Source of the DNA: Gnetum montanum
Lineage: Eukaryota; Streptophyta; Gnetopsida; Gnetales; Gnetaceae
Assembly (NCBI GenBank): GCA_015680685.1
Contig: MNCI01013833.1
Coordinates: 62,001 to 126,000, forward strand
Direction: 5' to 3'
DNA length: 64,000 nt
Shown: piece after piece, positions 34,292 through 46,307 of the stretch
How positions within the stretch are numbered: the first letter of the stretch is position 1
How the letters are laid out: each line of letters opens with the position of its first letter
Translations under genes and position numbers: made by a program
The notes under the pieces: generated by a model
Seen by the model: only the letters and a program-made list of their open reading frames with translations
What the model was told of the DNA's origin: nothing
Database searches by the model: none

Positions 34292-35690
34292 TCATCCCTT
34301 CTCAGAGGTATTATGTACACTGGCTATCCTAAGTTCATGGAAGGGTTTGGTTTGTTGCACATTGACTAGTAATCTCTTATCAGGGCTCTTAGATTTGGAT
34401 ATGGTCATGGCTTTGGAGGGAAAGGTTGTATGAATAATGTAAGGTCCTTCCCATAGTGTTTGAAAATTTGTGTGTTGTGGCACATGTGTGGGGTTCCAGT
34501 AGAGAACCTTATCTCCTGGTTGATATTTAGCCTTTCAAATCTTCAAGTCATGATGTTGCTTGTTATATTCCTTGTGCAACTCATTTGATGATAGGGCAAC
34601 TAATTGATTTTCATCTAGAATGTTTAAGGTTTTCAACCGTTATTTCTGTGCTAGATCAAGTTCAAGGTGGAGGTCACAAGCCATTGATAGTGTACGAAGC
34701 TTAGTTTGAATTGGAAGCGTTGGAAGTTTTCCGTACACTAAATCATAGGGAGAGTAGCCTATAGGGAGTTTCCAAGTGGAGCGATATGCCCAAAGAGAAT
34801 CATTCAGTTTAGTGCTCCAATCTCGCCTATACTTGCTAATTATCCTTGTCAATATTTTAGTGATCTCCCTATTGGTGACCTCAGCTTGTCTATTAGCTTG
34901 GGGGTGATAAGGTGTAGTCAATTTATGTTCAACCCCTAAGCATTGCATTAACTTCCAAAAAGTTGCACCTGTGAAATGTGTTCCATTATCCAAAATAAGT
35001 GCACGTGGCACACCAAACCTATTTATGATTTGTTGTTGCACAAATCGTGTAGCTGTGGATGATGTGTAGTCTGTAACCGCAACTGCTTCAGCCCATTTCA
35101 TTAGATAATCTATGGCAACTACAATATAAGATTTTCCATTTGACATTGGGGTAATAGGCCCCATAAAGTCTATCCCCCAAATGTCTAAGGGTTCTAAAGG
35201 TTGAATCCATTGTTGCAGATCCTCCATTCTAGCAGTCATTCCCCCATCACGTTGACAGCACTCACAAGATTGGACAAATTGATGGACATCCCAAAATAAT
35301 GTTGGCCAGTAATAGCCTGCAAGCAGGATCTTAATAGTCGTTCATCTCCCCGCATAGTGACCCCCACAGGGACCCTCATGAGCATCTTGGAGAACTGTTA
35401 GTTGGTCGACCTCGGGCATGCACCATCGAACCAAGCCATTAGGACATACTTTGTAAAGTTGTTTGTTGATCTCCATGAAGTACTTGGCTCTATGAAGAAA
35501 CTATTGTTTCTTCCTAAAATCCATCTCCTGTGGTGTTTGTTGAGTAAGGAGATAGGTGAGAATGCTACTATACCAATTTTTCTCTATGGGTTGGTTATTC
35601 ACTACATCGGCACAGAGGGCTTCATCAGGAAAATGATCAGACATTACATATTCATCCTCTTTGCTGTCCTAGTGCAACTAAGATAAATGA
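34292..35690 (-). pseudogene. Integrase, element B
   Basis: The HHCC zinc region (HQFVQSCECCQRDGG) leads into a clean 199-residue core frame at 34640-35239. Its catalytic residues are intact: IWGIDFMGPITP (Asp), LILDNGTHFTG (Asp), RQAEVTNREITK (Glu). Downstream comes YSPYDLVYGKLPTLP and, in a separate frame at 34292-34483, the C-terminal FQTLWEGPYII motif. Stops between core and C-terminus inactivate it. The KLP-Y and DYTS features fit the Athila group. Confidence 0.85.
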
Positions 35691-36130
35691 TCTGCAACTA
35701 CGTTCTTGGTGCCTTTTTGATCGATCATCGTTAGATTGAACTCCTGTAGGATTACCAGCCACCGTATAATACGAGGGCTAACTGTTGGCTTGTTTATGAG
35801 GAACCAGATTGCACTATGATCCATATGGATGAACACTTTGTCACCTAACACATAGTGGCTAAACTTATCTAGTGCAAACACTACAACCATTAATTCTTTT
35901 TTGTAGTTATGTAGTTAAGTTATGCACCAACGATACTCCTACTTGTACAGTGGATGTAGTAGGGAAATTTTTGGTCATCTAACTATGTAAGTATGGCTCC
36001 TAAGACATAATTGGACACATCAGTCATTATATGGAATGGTTTGGACCAGTTAGGAGCTTGTAGAATGGGAGTTTCTACAAGCTTTTTTTTTCAGAGCTTG
36101 GAATGCTTGTTCACATTGCTTGGTTGATTC
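35665..36130 (-). pseudogene. RNase H, element B
   Basis: The frame includes ILTQLDDQKFPYYIHCTSRS, then ELMVVVFALDKFSHYVLGDK, then MDHSAIWFLINK, and ends TKNVVADHLS. This is the standard Ty3-type RNase H. One shift occurs near 35900. No archaeal-type second domain follows, unlike in D and F. Confidence 0.8.
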
Positions 36131-37141
36131 GAATGTTACATCCTTCTTTGTTAGCTCTACCCATAGTTTGACAATCTTGGAGAAGTTCTTAATGAATCTC
36201 CTATAGTATCCAGTGTGTCCAAGGAATGATCGAATGTCCTTGATAGTTTTCAGTTGATGGGTGATTCCTTGGATGACCCTAACTTTATCTGGGTCTACCT
36301 CTATTCTTGAATGTGAAACCTTATGCCCAAGTACTACATCTTCTTGGACCATTACATGGCTTTTCTGCCAGTTAAGCCTTAAGTTGATTTCTATGCATCT
36401 TTTCAGCACTTGCTCTAATCAGTCCAAGGCTTGATCAAAACTTGTTCCATAAGTGGAGAAGTCATCCACAAAGAATTCCACTCTGTTTCCTATCTGCTAT
36501 TGGAATATGCTTACAACTAAGCGTTAAAATGTGGTAGGGGCATTGCACAAGCCAAACGACATTTGTTTATATGCAAACGTTCCCCAAGGGCTGGTGAATG
36601 TTGTCTTGGCTTGATCTTCTGGGGCTATTCGTATTTGGTTGTATCCACTATAGCCATCTAGAAAAATATAATAGCAATGCCTTGCTATGGTGTCTAAGAA
36701 TTGGTCAAAAAATGGCAATGGAAAGTGATCCTTAAATGTTTCCATGTTTAGTAGCCTAAAATCGATGCACACCCTCCATTTGCCTTCCTATTTCAGCATG
36801 ATCACCAGAGGGCTAACCCATTTTCTATTAGCAATGGGATATATGAACCCAGCCTTAAGAAGTTGTTCTATTTCTTCTTTTACTACTTGCTTCAATTTTG
36901 GGTTCAATTGCCTCTACGATTGTTTTCGAGGTTTCATGGAGGGGTTAGTGTAAATCCTATGCTGGGATATCCTAGGATCTATTCTAGTTAATTCAGGGTA
37001 TGACCAGGAAAAGGCTTTTGACCACTTATTTATCACTTCCAACAATCTTTCTTTTTGTTTGGGGACAAGTATTGCATTGATGATCACCGATTTTCCATTT
37101 TCGAGGGTCATATATTCTAGATTGGTGGGCAATGGTTTCAA
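36130..37141 (-). pseudogene. Reverse transcriptase, element B
   Basis: The N-terminal linker starts LPTNLEYMTLENGKSVII, followed by ISQHRIYTNPS. The fingers read CIDFRLLNMETFKDHFPLPF and FLDGYSGYNQIRIAPEDQ. The palm has FGLCNAPTTF, then FFVDDFS at the active site near 36455. The connection is VLGHKVSHSRIEVDPDKV. The KDHFPLPF and APEDQ blocks are typical of Athila-type RTs. Stops at about 36912, 36787 and 36519 are seen. Confidence 0.85.
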
Positions 37142-37156
37142 ATCTAGGGGCTCTTG

Positions 37157-37537
37157 TTTAAATTCTTCAGGAATTTACAACTTTCCCCAGTTGATGTTTT
37201 CAAGGTTAAGGCTTGGAAGTTGGCAACGGAGTTGCTCTAGTGTATCTATGCTTTCAATGTAAGCACTAGTTATTCCCTCAATTAGTTCCATGCATGTTAG
37301 TGAGTTGCTATCTTGATCAGCCATTAGCCACTGGGTGTCTTCTTGTCGTGTGGTTGCGGCATACAAGCACTTTTGTATATAAATGTCTTGTGCATACTGA
37401 TTGCATGCAGGCAATGCTAAACTTTGCATAACCCATGATCTCTGCATGCAATTGCACCCTATGTCACTGTATGCGATGCATGGAACTTTCTTCTTCTCGA
37501 TCTTTCCATGATTAACCCTAAGGGTTCGTTCTAGCAT
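37157..37537 (-). pseudogene. Residual protease tail, element B
   Basis: A 120-residue frame with KIEKKKVPCIAYSDIGCN and a Cys-rich stretch matches the end of the protease region of element A (from about 790 on). The active site and all of gag are absent: only about 60 bp separate it from the primer binding site. Confidence 0.7.
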
Positions 37538-37584
37538 CCCAACGATATGGATGATTTCCTATGTTCTACGTAGTGCACAAAAAA

Positions 37585-37602
37585 CTAAGTTCTCGGTGCC
37601 AA
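37585..37602 (-). promoter_or_regulatory. Primer binding site of element B
   Basis: On minus, directly after the LTR end CTCATCA, TTGGCACCGAGAACTTAG. The TTGGCACCG start resembles the primer binding sites known from Athila-type elements. Confidence 0.6.
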
Positions 37603-38364
37603 TGATGAGTGGCGAGGTACCCCTACACTCAACCATACAAATACGAGTGTTTCACATGCAATCCGGTCAAACTCCAAGGACTAAGTGCTTACGCACCTTA
37701 ATAGAACACTCAGGGTTAATCAATTGTTGTCTTTCCAAACTTGTATTTTCATGGATGTATGGTTAAGTAAGTTTGAGGTATGTGATTTTTATAACTTTTA
37801 TCTTTTTGATGTCTTATGCTAATGAGGGAAGGTGAAGAGAACTAAGTGAAGAACTTACATTCACTATTCACTAACTAAGTTCTAATTGTTCCTAACACCA
37901 GTATCTGTTCCCACTTTCTATACACATCCTAAACCAGTGCAACATTGCTGGGATTACCAAACGCTAATCGTTACTAGGTTACCAAGTGCTACACACATGC
38001 TCGAAGCGGTTGTACTAAGTGTACTTAACTAGGAGAGTCAAAGGTTGAGAGATAGGTTAATTAACTAGGAAATAATTAAATGTTCAACAATAAGTAATTA
38101 CTAATTAGCTTAGTCTGCATGCTGTAAGGTTTATCATAAAGTTCACCTTTATTGCTGTACAAAAATGTGTGCTTAGGTACAAATTGCTGGAATAAAGATT
38201 TGTTCACTCTATGACTCCTACTATGGGCACATAGGAATTATTCTAACTCTGGAATGGTAAAACTACAAGAGTTTAGCTACGGGTCTAAGTCTAAATGTTG
38301 GGAACAAAGGGTGCCACCTCTTATTTATAGAAGATGAGGCAGGATGCGATATCGCAGCTCATAA
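37603..38364 (-). repeat. 5' LTR of element B
   Basis: 762 bp. It starts on minus TTATGAGCTGCGATATCGCA, with one base changed from the expected TGATGAG terminus, and ends CCACTCATCA. TATA box CTATAAATAA lies on minus at 38331-38340, about 25 bp from the LTR start. Confidence 0.9.
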
Positions 38365-40860
38365 ACATGGATAGTGGACTGCTAGCAGGCTCATCTAGGG
38401 CTGCAACACAACAATGTAATTAGTATACATCTAAACAACCAAAGATGCAAGAGAAAAAGAGCAACAACAAATGTTTCTCTAAGGCATTTACCTAGCAAGA
38501 CTCAAATGTGACAGCAGGGGGATCTCCCAGCTACACACCATCAAAGAGGCTAGCAAAATCACCCCCATCAAGGTGGAATAGACCCTCCACCTCCAACTAT
38601 GACCTTGTGCAAGTCCTCCTTATGTGCTTCCCCCTCCTCAGCTTGAGGAGGGGCTACTTTTGCTACCACTGCCACTGCTGCTTCAACAACCCTCTGTCCT
38701 AATTCATAAACATAACACGTTATCATTAGTATAACATAGAAGAAAACATAAAAAAGTATAAACATAAAAAATATAAAATGAATGCATTTAGCAATATGCA
38801 TATATTAACCTACAATATCTATGTGCAAGCTAAGGATCTTGAGGCGAATCTTCTTAATCCCTCCCCTTCCAACCTTTTGAGAAGCCTCCTCTACAAGATG
38901 TGGCCTCTTGATCTTTGCTTTGGATGGCTCCACCATCTCCACAATATAATGGCTAGCGTTGTTCACATCCCCAAGAACAACTAGGGAACACTCACCTATA
39001 TTGCCACATGAATAGTGTAACCTCCCCAAGAGATATTTACTCATCATTGAGTACGACTCATCAATCCCTTATAGGGGGGTCTTGCATGTGAGTGGTTGTG
39101 AACATGTGCTTAAGCCAAGGCTTAGATGGCTACTCACAATCTTGCACGATCCATCGCTTACTATCACAAACCACCAAGAGCTTTGCGAACCTTCGTAGAT
39201 ATCTTGCAAGGAACGTGAAGTGTACGTGGGACCTCACTTGAAGGTTGAAGTGTAGCTTGGTGATTTTTGTATGTATGCCAATGGAAATGTAGGAGGCCTA
39301 ATTGAACCTTATGCCCTCTTGCAGAACCTTCTTCATCACCTACGCTTGATCAACCCTAAGGCTTTTTCCTTAGAAGAGAAACTTTGGGAAGGCATGAGCA
39401 TAAAAGAGAGGGTAGAGCTCTTAGACCTTAGGCACATGCACATCTTTAATTGAGATGCATTTCTGAGATCGGGTGGCCTATAACCAACCCTCAATCTCTC
39501 CTTTGTAGTCCACCTCCATGTTGGCCTTATCAACTACCAATGGGCCATTAGTGAGGAGGCCAAAGAGGTTGGCAAAGAAGGCCTCATTGAGGTCCAAAAC
39601 TGCCCTAACACTAGGCACACAGGTGACAAAGTGGTAAACATCATTACTGAAGGAGTCTATGATAGTAACCATTTTGGCCATTGAAATACTTGGGCTAAGG
39701 GCCAAGAAAAGGTCCATCAACCCATCATGTGTGAGCCAACTAGTCAATGCCTCTATGTCTTGGTGGCATAACCAATGCTACATCCCCTCCACATCACCAT
39801 ATTTCATGATGAGGGTTGCTTCAATGTAGCTTGTGGTGATCATTGTTACCTCTCCTAAAGCAACTACAATTGCAATAAAGGTAAGAAACAACATCAACAT
39901 CATGCAAAGGAAAGTGGCAAATCAACAAGCATGTGTAATCAAGCATAAGAGCTAAAATAGTAGATGCTTACATAGAACAAATAGTATGCAGGATGAAGGT
40001 GGTGATGCAAGCATCTCTTCTAAGTTGAACTCACCACTATCCCACTTCTCATCAAGCCAATCATGGGTCTTGTACTACTCGAACATCCTTAGGTACCAAG
40101 TAGAGTAATCCCTTAGATCAGTTTCCAACTACTTAAGGATAGCCTCCCAGACTTTTGAACTAGAGGAGAACATCTCTAGGGTAGTAAAAGTCAAGGTAAG
40201 AGCCTCTTCCTCATCATGGAGACCCTACTCGTCAACTCTGAATCTAGAAATAAGCATGAGCAACTAGCAACTTAGCATGAGATAGTAGCAAAGGAACATA
40301 ACATAAAAATCATGAGGGCACTTACTCTTTGGCGTAGTATACCTTTTTAGATTGGTTCTAGAACAAAGTATGCACACGTAGAGCAACAAAGAGGGTGTTT
40401 CTCTTATTATAGCAAGAGAACTCTAGCATCTGCCAAAGGGTCAAGCACCCTTGGGGCATCTACCTAAACCACCTACTCTATCATAACCAGTGATGGGCTC
40501 ATCGGACATGAACCTAAATATGTCCCGATTAGTCTTGGGTAGTAATATGTCTCAGTGATGATGCTCACAACCTTTGTTGCTAGGTGTGACCACATCATCA
40601 CATTGAAGTACTACAGCAAGAATGCTAGGAACTCATGTGTCCCTAGTTTAAACCACATTGCTTGATAATCCACTTGCATATCTAGCATAGGCATGTTAGG
40701 AACAGGCTCACTCATGCAGCAAAGAATGCTAACAGGCTCCATGATGACTAGGATGGGCTTTAGTAGCACCTTGCAAGCACAAAAGCAACAAATGAAGCTT
40801 TAATACATACTAGATGCAATTTTGACAAAAAATATAGCATAAGATATCATAGATTAATAA
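38365..40860 (-). pseudogene. Antisense gene of F, N-terminal exons (FCP1/NIF-like domain)
   Basis: Reads leftward from about 40800: VLLKPILVIMEPVSILCCMS, then AMWFKLGTHEFLAFLL, FNVMMWSHLATKVVSIITE and, in a shifted frame, KRNTLFVALRVHTLF. This order resembles the FCP1/NIF HAD phosphatase fold: a hydrophobic strand with motif I, RPG-EFL, FxVxxWSS, then NTLxIDD. The expected motif I aspartates read IMEPV and the DD position reads AL, so catalysis is lost or never present. Introns: GTAAGTG near 40324 to TCTAG near 40243; GTAAGC near 39990 to TTGTAG near 39874; GTTAAT near 38810 to ATTAG near 38705; GTAAATG near 38490. The middle exon has SWLTHDGLMDLFLAL and a LDLNEAFFANLFGL block. The copy in D has the same exons. 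HAD identity is inferred. Confidence 0.55.
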
Positions 40861-42480
40861 AAAATTATCTTAGGCCCCCCTGGGCCCCGTAGGTATAGGA
40901 CATCAACATATACATTTGACATGCCTACTACTCATTGGGGTATAGCAAATTTTGCATAGCATTAACATTTTATTTCACATGTTTACACGTTTATCATTAT
41001 AGTTTGCATGTTTTGGTGATTTCACATTAGCATTTCACAAGTTTAGCACTTGGCACAACTTTTGCAAAATTTTTCTAACTCCAGGTAGCGTAATCCAAAA
41101 CATCTACAAAAAATTCTAACTTTGGCCATGCTCTAGAACACTGTAGAGCAAACTCCAAAATTGCAAAGAGATTCTAACTACCAACTATGCTCCCCATATA
41201 GTGTAGACCAAAATTTCAAAGAAAAAAAACTAACTATTGAGCAGGGGTAATTTCAATGAACACTTGGTGTCAATTGTGTCTCCAAGATAAGAGCGTAGTC
41301 CTAACTATGGCCAATGAACTAAGGTTTGGTTGCTTCCCCAACGCTCTCTTCTCCATTGCACAGTGCCCCACCATGGCACCGTGCACCATCTACTACCATT
41401 TTTTCATCACGTTTGTGGTCCCTACAACTACTTTGTCAAAAGTCAGCCACAACCATGGTCCTTACGTCACACCAGGCCACCACCCCCAACAATTTTACAT
41501 AAAACTAAAAAAAGAGGCTGCATAGAAATGCACCTTGGCCACACCCCCTGTCATGGCCCCTGTTGTTGTCCATCCTCAACATAGGGCATGACCTAGCCCT
41601 TATGGCCCCCAAACATACCACACCTACATTTTCTAAGAAAATTAGAGGGTGAGTCCCTACCTCATCCTTGCCCTAAGTAGGTTTCCATAGGCCGCTGCTA
41701 GAGCCCTTATCCTTGCCCATGCACTAAACTAAGAAATTTTAAAAAATAAAAAAAATTTAACCCTGGCTGCATAACCCTCTATTCTACGAGTAGCGACTCC
41801 AAGGCCACTACCATCATCCCAATCCCTTGATTCACCACAGAGAAAACGTAAAAATAATAAAAAAAAATCATAGAGCCCCTCACATGCCCTACCTTGTAGG
41901 TGGTAGCCCTAGGGCAGCTACCAAATCCTTATCTCTACCCCATGCAAAGAAAAAATTTTCAAAAGTTATATAGAAAATTTCCAAAAATATTTTACTATGC
42001 CCTCAACCCCATAAATGATGGATTTTGGCAACTACCACTAAGATAAAAAACCCCTACCCATGCACAATAGAAAAAACCCATGCAAAGAAAATGTAAAGCA
42101 AAACCCTTATCCCCCCCACACACCCTCCCTACCATGTCATTGACACAATTACTACAACGATGGCCTCTGCCACAACAAAGTACCAGCAAAATCATGCCTC
42201 AAACCCTCAATGCCAAGTGTAGGAACAAAGCACCAAAAGGAAAAAAATGCCAAAAGGGGAGAATGTAGTTGGGATACTTGGTAGACAATGGTGTCCTCTG
42301 TTCCTTCTTATGTGCCTATGATAGGTGTCCCAATGCTTGCTTTTCTTCATCAATGTTCATCAATATGGGGTGTTGGCATCTAGTTCAACGAGTCATCTTG
42401 GCAACTACACTTTTCACAAATAGTGCACTATGCTCTGAAAATTTGCATTTTTACCTTTGAAAGTGAAAGACTTACTGAAG
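40861..42480 (-). other. Leader of the antisense gene in F, GC-rich / A-rich tandem units
   Basis: Between the promoter and the first recognised exon. At 41577-42260 units of about 120 bp alternate a GC-rich block (for example CCTAGGGCAGCTACC) with an A-rich run such as AAAAATAATAAAAAAAAATC. D has the same pattern in reverse at 59680-60240. Inverted-repeat motif pieces lie at 41128-41210. No gene seen; open frames here are not shared with D. Confidence 0.5.
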
Positions 42481-42490
42481 GTGAAATGTG

Positions 42491-42600
42491 CTTTTATATC
42501 CCCCAAGATCACTTAATACTTTACCAACCCCAAGACTATACTTAACCTTGTTTGCATAGTGCAGAGCATAGTTGGGTGGGAGCATAGTGACTATACTTAG
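42491..42600 (-). promoter_or_regulatory. Putative promoter of the antisense gene in F
   Basis: On minus, GATATAAAAGCAC (TATA at 42491-42500) lies about 1.65 kb before the first recognised exon. Just upstream (42530-42600) are ACTATGCTCCCACC, ACTATGCTCTGCAC and TAGTGCAGAGCATAG motifs, the same type that fills the LTR U3. The block around the TATA box matches 59113-59160 of D in the orientation of its antisense gene. Confidence 0.55.
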
Positions 42601-43049
42601 AATTTTTTTTATTTTTTTGGCCACCTCAAACTTAGAAAAATTTTAAATTTTTTCTCACTACCCAATGAACATCCAAGCTAGCTCCACTTTTCCAATGCAC
42701 TAAGCCTTACTCAAATGACACATCTAGCACATATCACAGTCCAATAAGATCTTAAACTAGTACCTATGACTTGCCGAGGCCTAAAATTGGCCCATGCATA
42801 CTTGCTTTTCTAACATCACATCTGCATACTTAGGGAAAATTTTATTAATTACTTTTCTTCTTGATTTTATGCATATTGCTCTTGTTAAGATAGGTGTAGC
42901 TTGACATTTTTCTCGTTTCTTTTGTAAGACCTTCATAAGAATACAACATGACTACGTACAAGAATCTTCATTTACTCTGGTTCTTATCAAATTCCATGGT
43001 GATCTCACACAATGTATTGATCCATAAGGCTCAAACCTTAAGCCAATAG

Positions 43050-43599
43050 CCTACAATGAATACATAACATCCATAGAGGCACCACTAGACTAGCCAAATC
43101 ATCTAGTTAAGGCTCTAAATCTAGAGGTAGATGATGTCATTGAGGATCCCTTTATTGAAATCCCTATAGCAACACCTAGTGGTGAGGCAAAAGAATTGAA
43201 ACTTATTTCTCTGTTAAAGCCTCAACATACCCAAAACATCACAAAAGTACTCAATGATAACATCAAGGCATTCACATGGTCTTATGAAGACATGCCAGGC
43301 TTAGATCCTGGCATAGTGCAACATAACATAATCCTCAATCCTAGCATAAAACTAGTTAAGAAGAAAGTGTGTAAGGTTAGGCCTGAGGTGGTGTTGGTCA
43401 TGTGTGATGAAATCACCAAGCTCTACAAAGCTAGTTTCATCTGGGCCATTGACTATGTAGAGTGGATCTCCAACATCATGGTTGTGCCCAAGAAAAATGG
43501 AAGTATATGCATTTGCATAGACTTCCGAGACCTAAACAAGGTAACCATGAAAGATGATTTCTCGTTGCCTAGTATTGATCAATTGGTCAATACTACAGC
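43050..43599 (+). pseudogene. RT N-terminal half, element F
   Basis: It opens with NHLVKALNLEVDDVIEDPF, then IKAFTWSYEDMPGLDPGI, the fingers ITKLYKASFIWAIDYVEW and VPKKNGSICICIDFRDLNKV, and MKDDFSLPSIDQLVNT. It is open from 43196 to the N at 43600. About 16 codons of palm sequence are missing at the N. Confidence 0.8.
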
Positions 43600-43831
43600 N
43601 GAGGTCCAATTCATTTGCATGTTTGTGTGCTACTTTGGACTTAACTGCTATGTTGTCAATGTAATCATTGAGTAGACCTAACATGTAGTCACTAAAGATG
43701 TACGTCATGGCATGTTGATAAGTTGCTCTTGTGTTCTTAAGTCTGAAAGACATCATAGTATAACAAAATGTAGCCCAAGGGGTCATAAAATTAGTACTGA
43801 GCTGGTGCTTTAGCTTGATCCAAATCTGGTN
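43600..43831 (-). other. Inverted RT segment bounded by single Ns
   Basis: Between N at 43600 and N at 43831 the RT continues but on the opposite strand: LKHQLSTNFMTPWATFCYTM, RLKNTRATYQHAMTYIF and LLNDYIDNIAVKSK (active site YIDN instead of YVDD). RT sequence is also missing at both ends. A misoriented small contig is the simplest reading; a real inversion is possible. Confidence 0.85.
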
Positions 43832-45011
43832 CTTAAGAAGCTATGAGGGTTACAAGGTAGATTGTAATTTATATGAAGGTTTATCACATGGTTGACTAAT
43901 AAGTTATAACCAATGCAACACTTGCTAAAAAAAGGAGTTCACTTTGAGTGGATGGCTCAATGCCAAGAGCCATTTGACGACCTTAAATAGGAGTTGGCTC
44001 AACTTCCAATGGTCTACCCTTCACAAGGTGATAAACCATTTTACATCTACCTTGCTACCTCTAACACATCCATCACTTCTCTACTTGTTCAAAAGTGAGG
44101 AAATGGCACAAAGGTCTCGATATACTAACTAGGACATACATTGGTTGCCTATTAAGCAAAGTATAATGATGTGAAAAAGAACTACCTTGCCTTAGTCTTC
44201 ACACTTAAGAAATGGAGGCACTATCATTTTCGCAGTTAAGTCAACATCATTTGCAAAAGTAATGTACTCTGAACCATTACCATGAATATCTATGAGAGTA
44301 GTCTTATTAAATGATGGAAAGCAATAACAATAGAGTTTGACCTACACTACATTACATAAGCATCAACCAAAGGTCAAGTAATAGTCGCACAACTTACAAC
44401 CTTCCCAATTGATGATCAAGTAGTAATAAATCTTGAATTTAGATCTAGAATTTCTAGATGAGCATGTCACTAGCTTAAGTCAAGTGCTTAACAACTTTGA
44501 GATACTATTACACTTTGATGGTGCTTCAACCTCTCAAGGGGATAGTGCTGCTATTGTAATCACTTTCCCCTTCAAGGAGATCTAACCCTTCGCATATCAT
44601 TTTGCATTCCCATGCACTAACAACATGGAAAAGTATGAAGGTCTCCTCTGAGGCATCTTAGTAGCTTGTGACCTAGGAATACAAAACCTAGCGATCTAAG
44701 GTGACTTGTAGTTAATTGTTAACCAAGGCACAAAATTCTATGCTTGTAAAGCCCAACACTTGTAACCCCATTGTGACCTGGCAAAGCACTGGCTTAAAGA
44801 GTTTCCAATTGTTGATGTTCAATACATTCCCCACAAAGAGAATGCCATTGTTGATGCATTAGCAACATTAGCCTTAAGCATTAACTTGATATGTTTGGCA
44901 CATTTCCCACCTTGATGGTAGATTGCACTATTCTATCATGCAAACTACTAATATTGCATCCATAGCCACAGTAAGAATGACCCATGTAATAGAATGGACA
45001 TTAAGGCATAT
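43832..45011 (+). pseudogene. RT end, RNase H and archaeal-type RNase H, element F
   Basis: After the N: thumb/connection text ending MQHLLKKGVHFEWMAQCQ, then RNase H (DKPFYIYLATSNTSITSLLV). The second RNase H starts near 44505 with ILLHFDGASTSQ (Asp present), continues with MEKYEGLL and ends FPIVDVQYIPHKENAIVDAL near 44850. The integrase start is cut by E at 45012. Many stops. Confidence 0.75.
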
Positions 45012-46307
45012 TGTGACATCCAAAATCATCAGCATCTAGAATCACTGAGGGGTCAATGGATGCATAGCCTTAACCCCACCTCTGTGCTAGGGTCATGTTG
45101 GAAATGAAGGTAAACTACCCTAAATGGTCTTGTTGATTGAATAGGGACTTTCCCGGTTGCAATTAGGGTAGTGGGTACAACCAGAGGATGGCATGGTTAG
45201 CCAAAATGCAAGTGCAAACAACATAAGATGGTGCTAAGTGTCAAAGCGGTGTTTCGTGGTGCTAAGTGTAGAGTGTAGCTATGGAATGGGGGTGAGCATA
45301 GCCAAGGGTTCTAACCAAAACGAGGATGTCAACGCATGAAGACTACCACCTGAGTGTAGTACAACATGATGATGTGTGAAAAAAATATGAAAAGGTGCAA
45401 GAAAAATGCTAGAAAATGCTAGAAATAGGAGAGAGAAATGGAACACTGCCTCAAATGGGAGCATAGCTAACTCCAAAAGGATCTTAGAAGGTACACAATG
45501 TACAATAATCACAATGTAAGCACAATCATAGTTTTAGTCATATTAGGTCATGAAGTCTAATGCTTGCTATGCTGAACCATGCTTACTGAGTTGGTCACTA
45601 CGGTGTACCATGTGGTGTTCTATAGGTTTGCAATAGGGTTGTAGTGGAACATGATGTTCAATTCTGCCTCTTTGCCTGTGTTGTGTGCTCTGGGTCTCAT
45701 TCACCCATGAAGCTAAGTGTCAAGATGCCCAAAATGCCAAATGGAAAGTGCTTAAAAATGCTCACATCCAAGGAATTCCAACCACTTGGGAATGCTAATC
45801 ATTAAAATGTTGGGGGCCTAGAGGTATTTATAGTGCTAGGGTTAGCACAAAATGCAGATTAGATGCTATGTGGTAGTGCAATAGGTGAGACCTTTACTAC
45901 ACTCACTATGCTCTAGAGTGTAGGTATAATTTAGGACAAATGGAAGTGCAAAAGAAATCCAAATTGTTGATCTTGCTTGCTAGAGGAGTGCTGGAGATGA
46001 GGTGAAGGCTGATGATAAGCTCTCTAGGCTTTTAGAGGCTCCTTTGCAATGCTACATTGGCTACGCTCTAGAGCATAACCCAACACTTAGACAAATTTTG
46101 AATTTGATGTCTAGCACTAGCTATGCTTGCTACATTCTAAAGCATAGTAGGGATACTTAGAAAAACTTGGCACAAATTTTATCTTCTTCCACGCTATGCT
46201 AGCTATGCTTGAGAGCATAGCATCAACACTTAGAAGAATTTACCAAGTTTTGACACTTAGACAAATTTTCAGTCACAATGCTAAAGTCCAAAATTGGTGG
46301 TGTTTCA
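45012..46307 (-). repeat. 3' LTR of element E
   Basis: 1296 bp. On minus it starts TGAAACACCACCAATTTTGG and ends GGATGTCACA. The polypurine tract (minus AACAATGAGGGGCCAT) adjoins at 46308-46323. CTATAAATA on minus at 45825-45833. Inverted-repeat motifs at 45895-46230. Confidence 0.85.

Larger units (their letters stand above)
31528..38364 (-). mobile_element. Element B: Athila-like Ty3/gypsy element, complete ends, gag deleted
   Basis: A perfect 5-bp target duplication ACATG lies at 31523-31527 and 38365-38369. On minus: 5' LTR, primer binding site, a protease tail only, RT, RNase H, integrase, 2-kb non-coding region, polypurine tract, 3' LTR. Gag and most of protease are missing, so it could not move without help. 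It landed in an exon of the antisense gene of F. Confidence 0.9.

Noticed and set aside
41256-41525. 89-residue frame upstream of RT in F
   Set aside because: Falls in the leader of the antisense gene on the other strand; not conserved in D.
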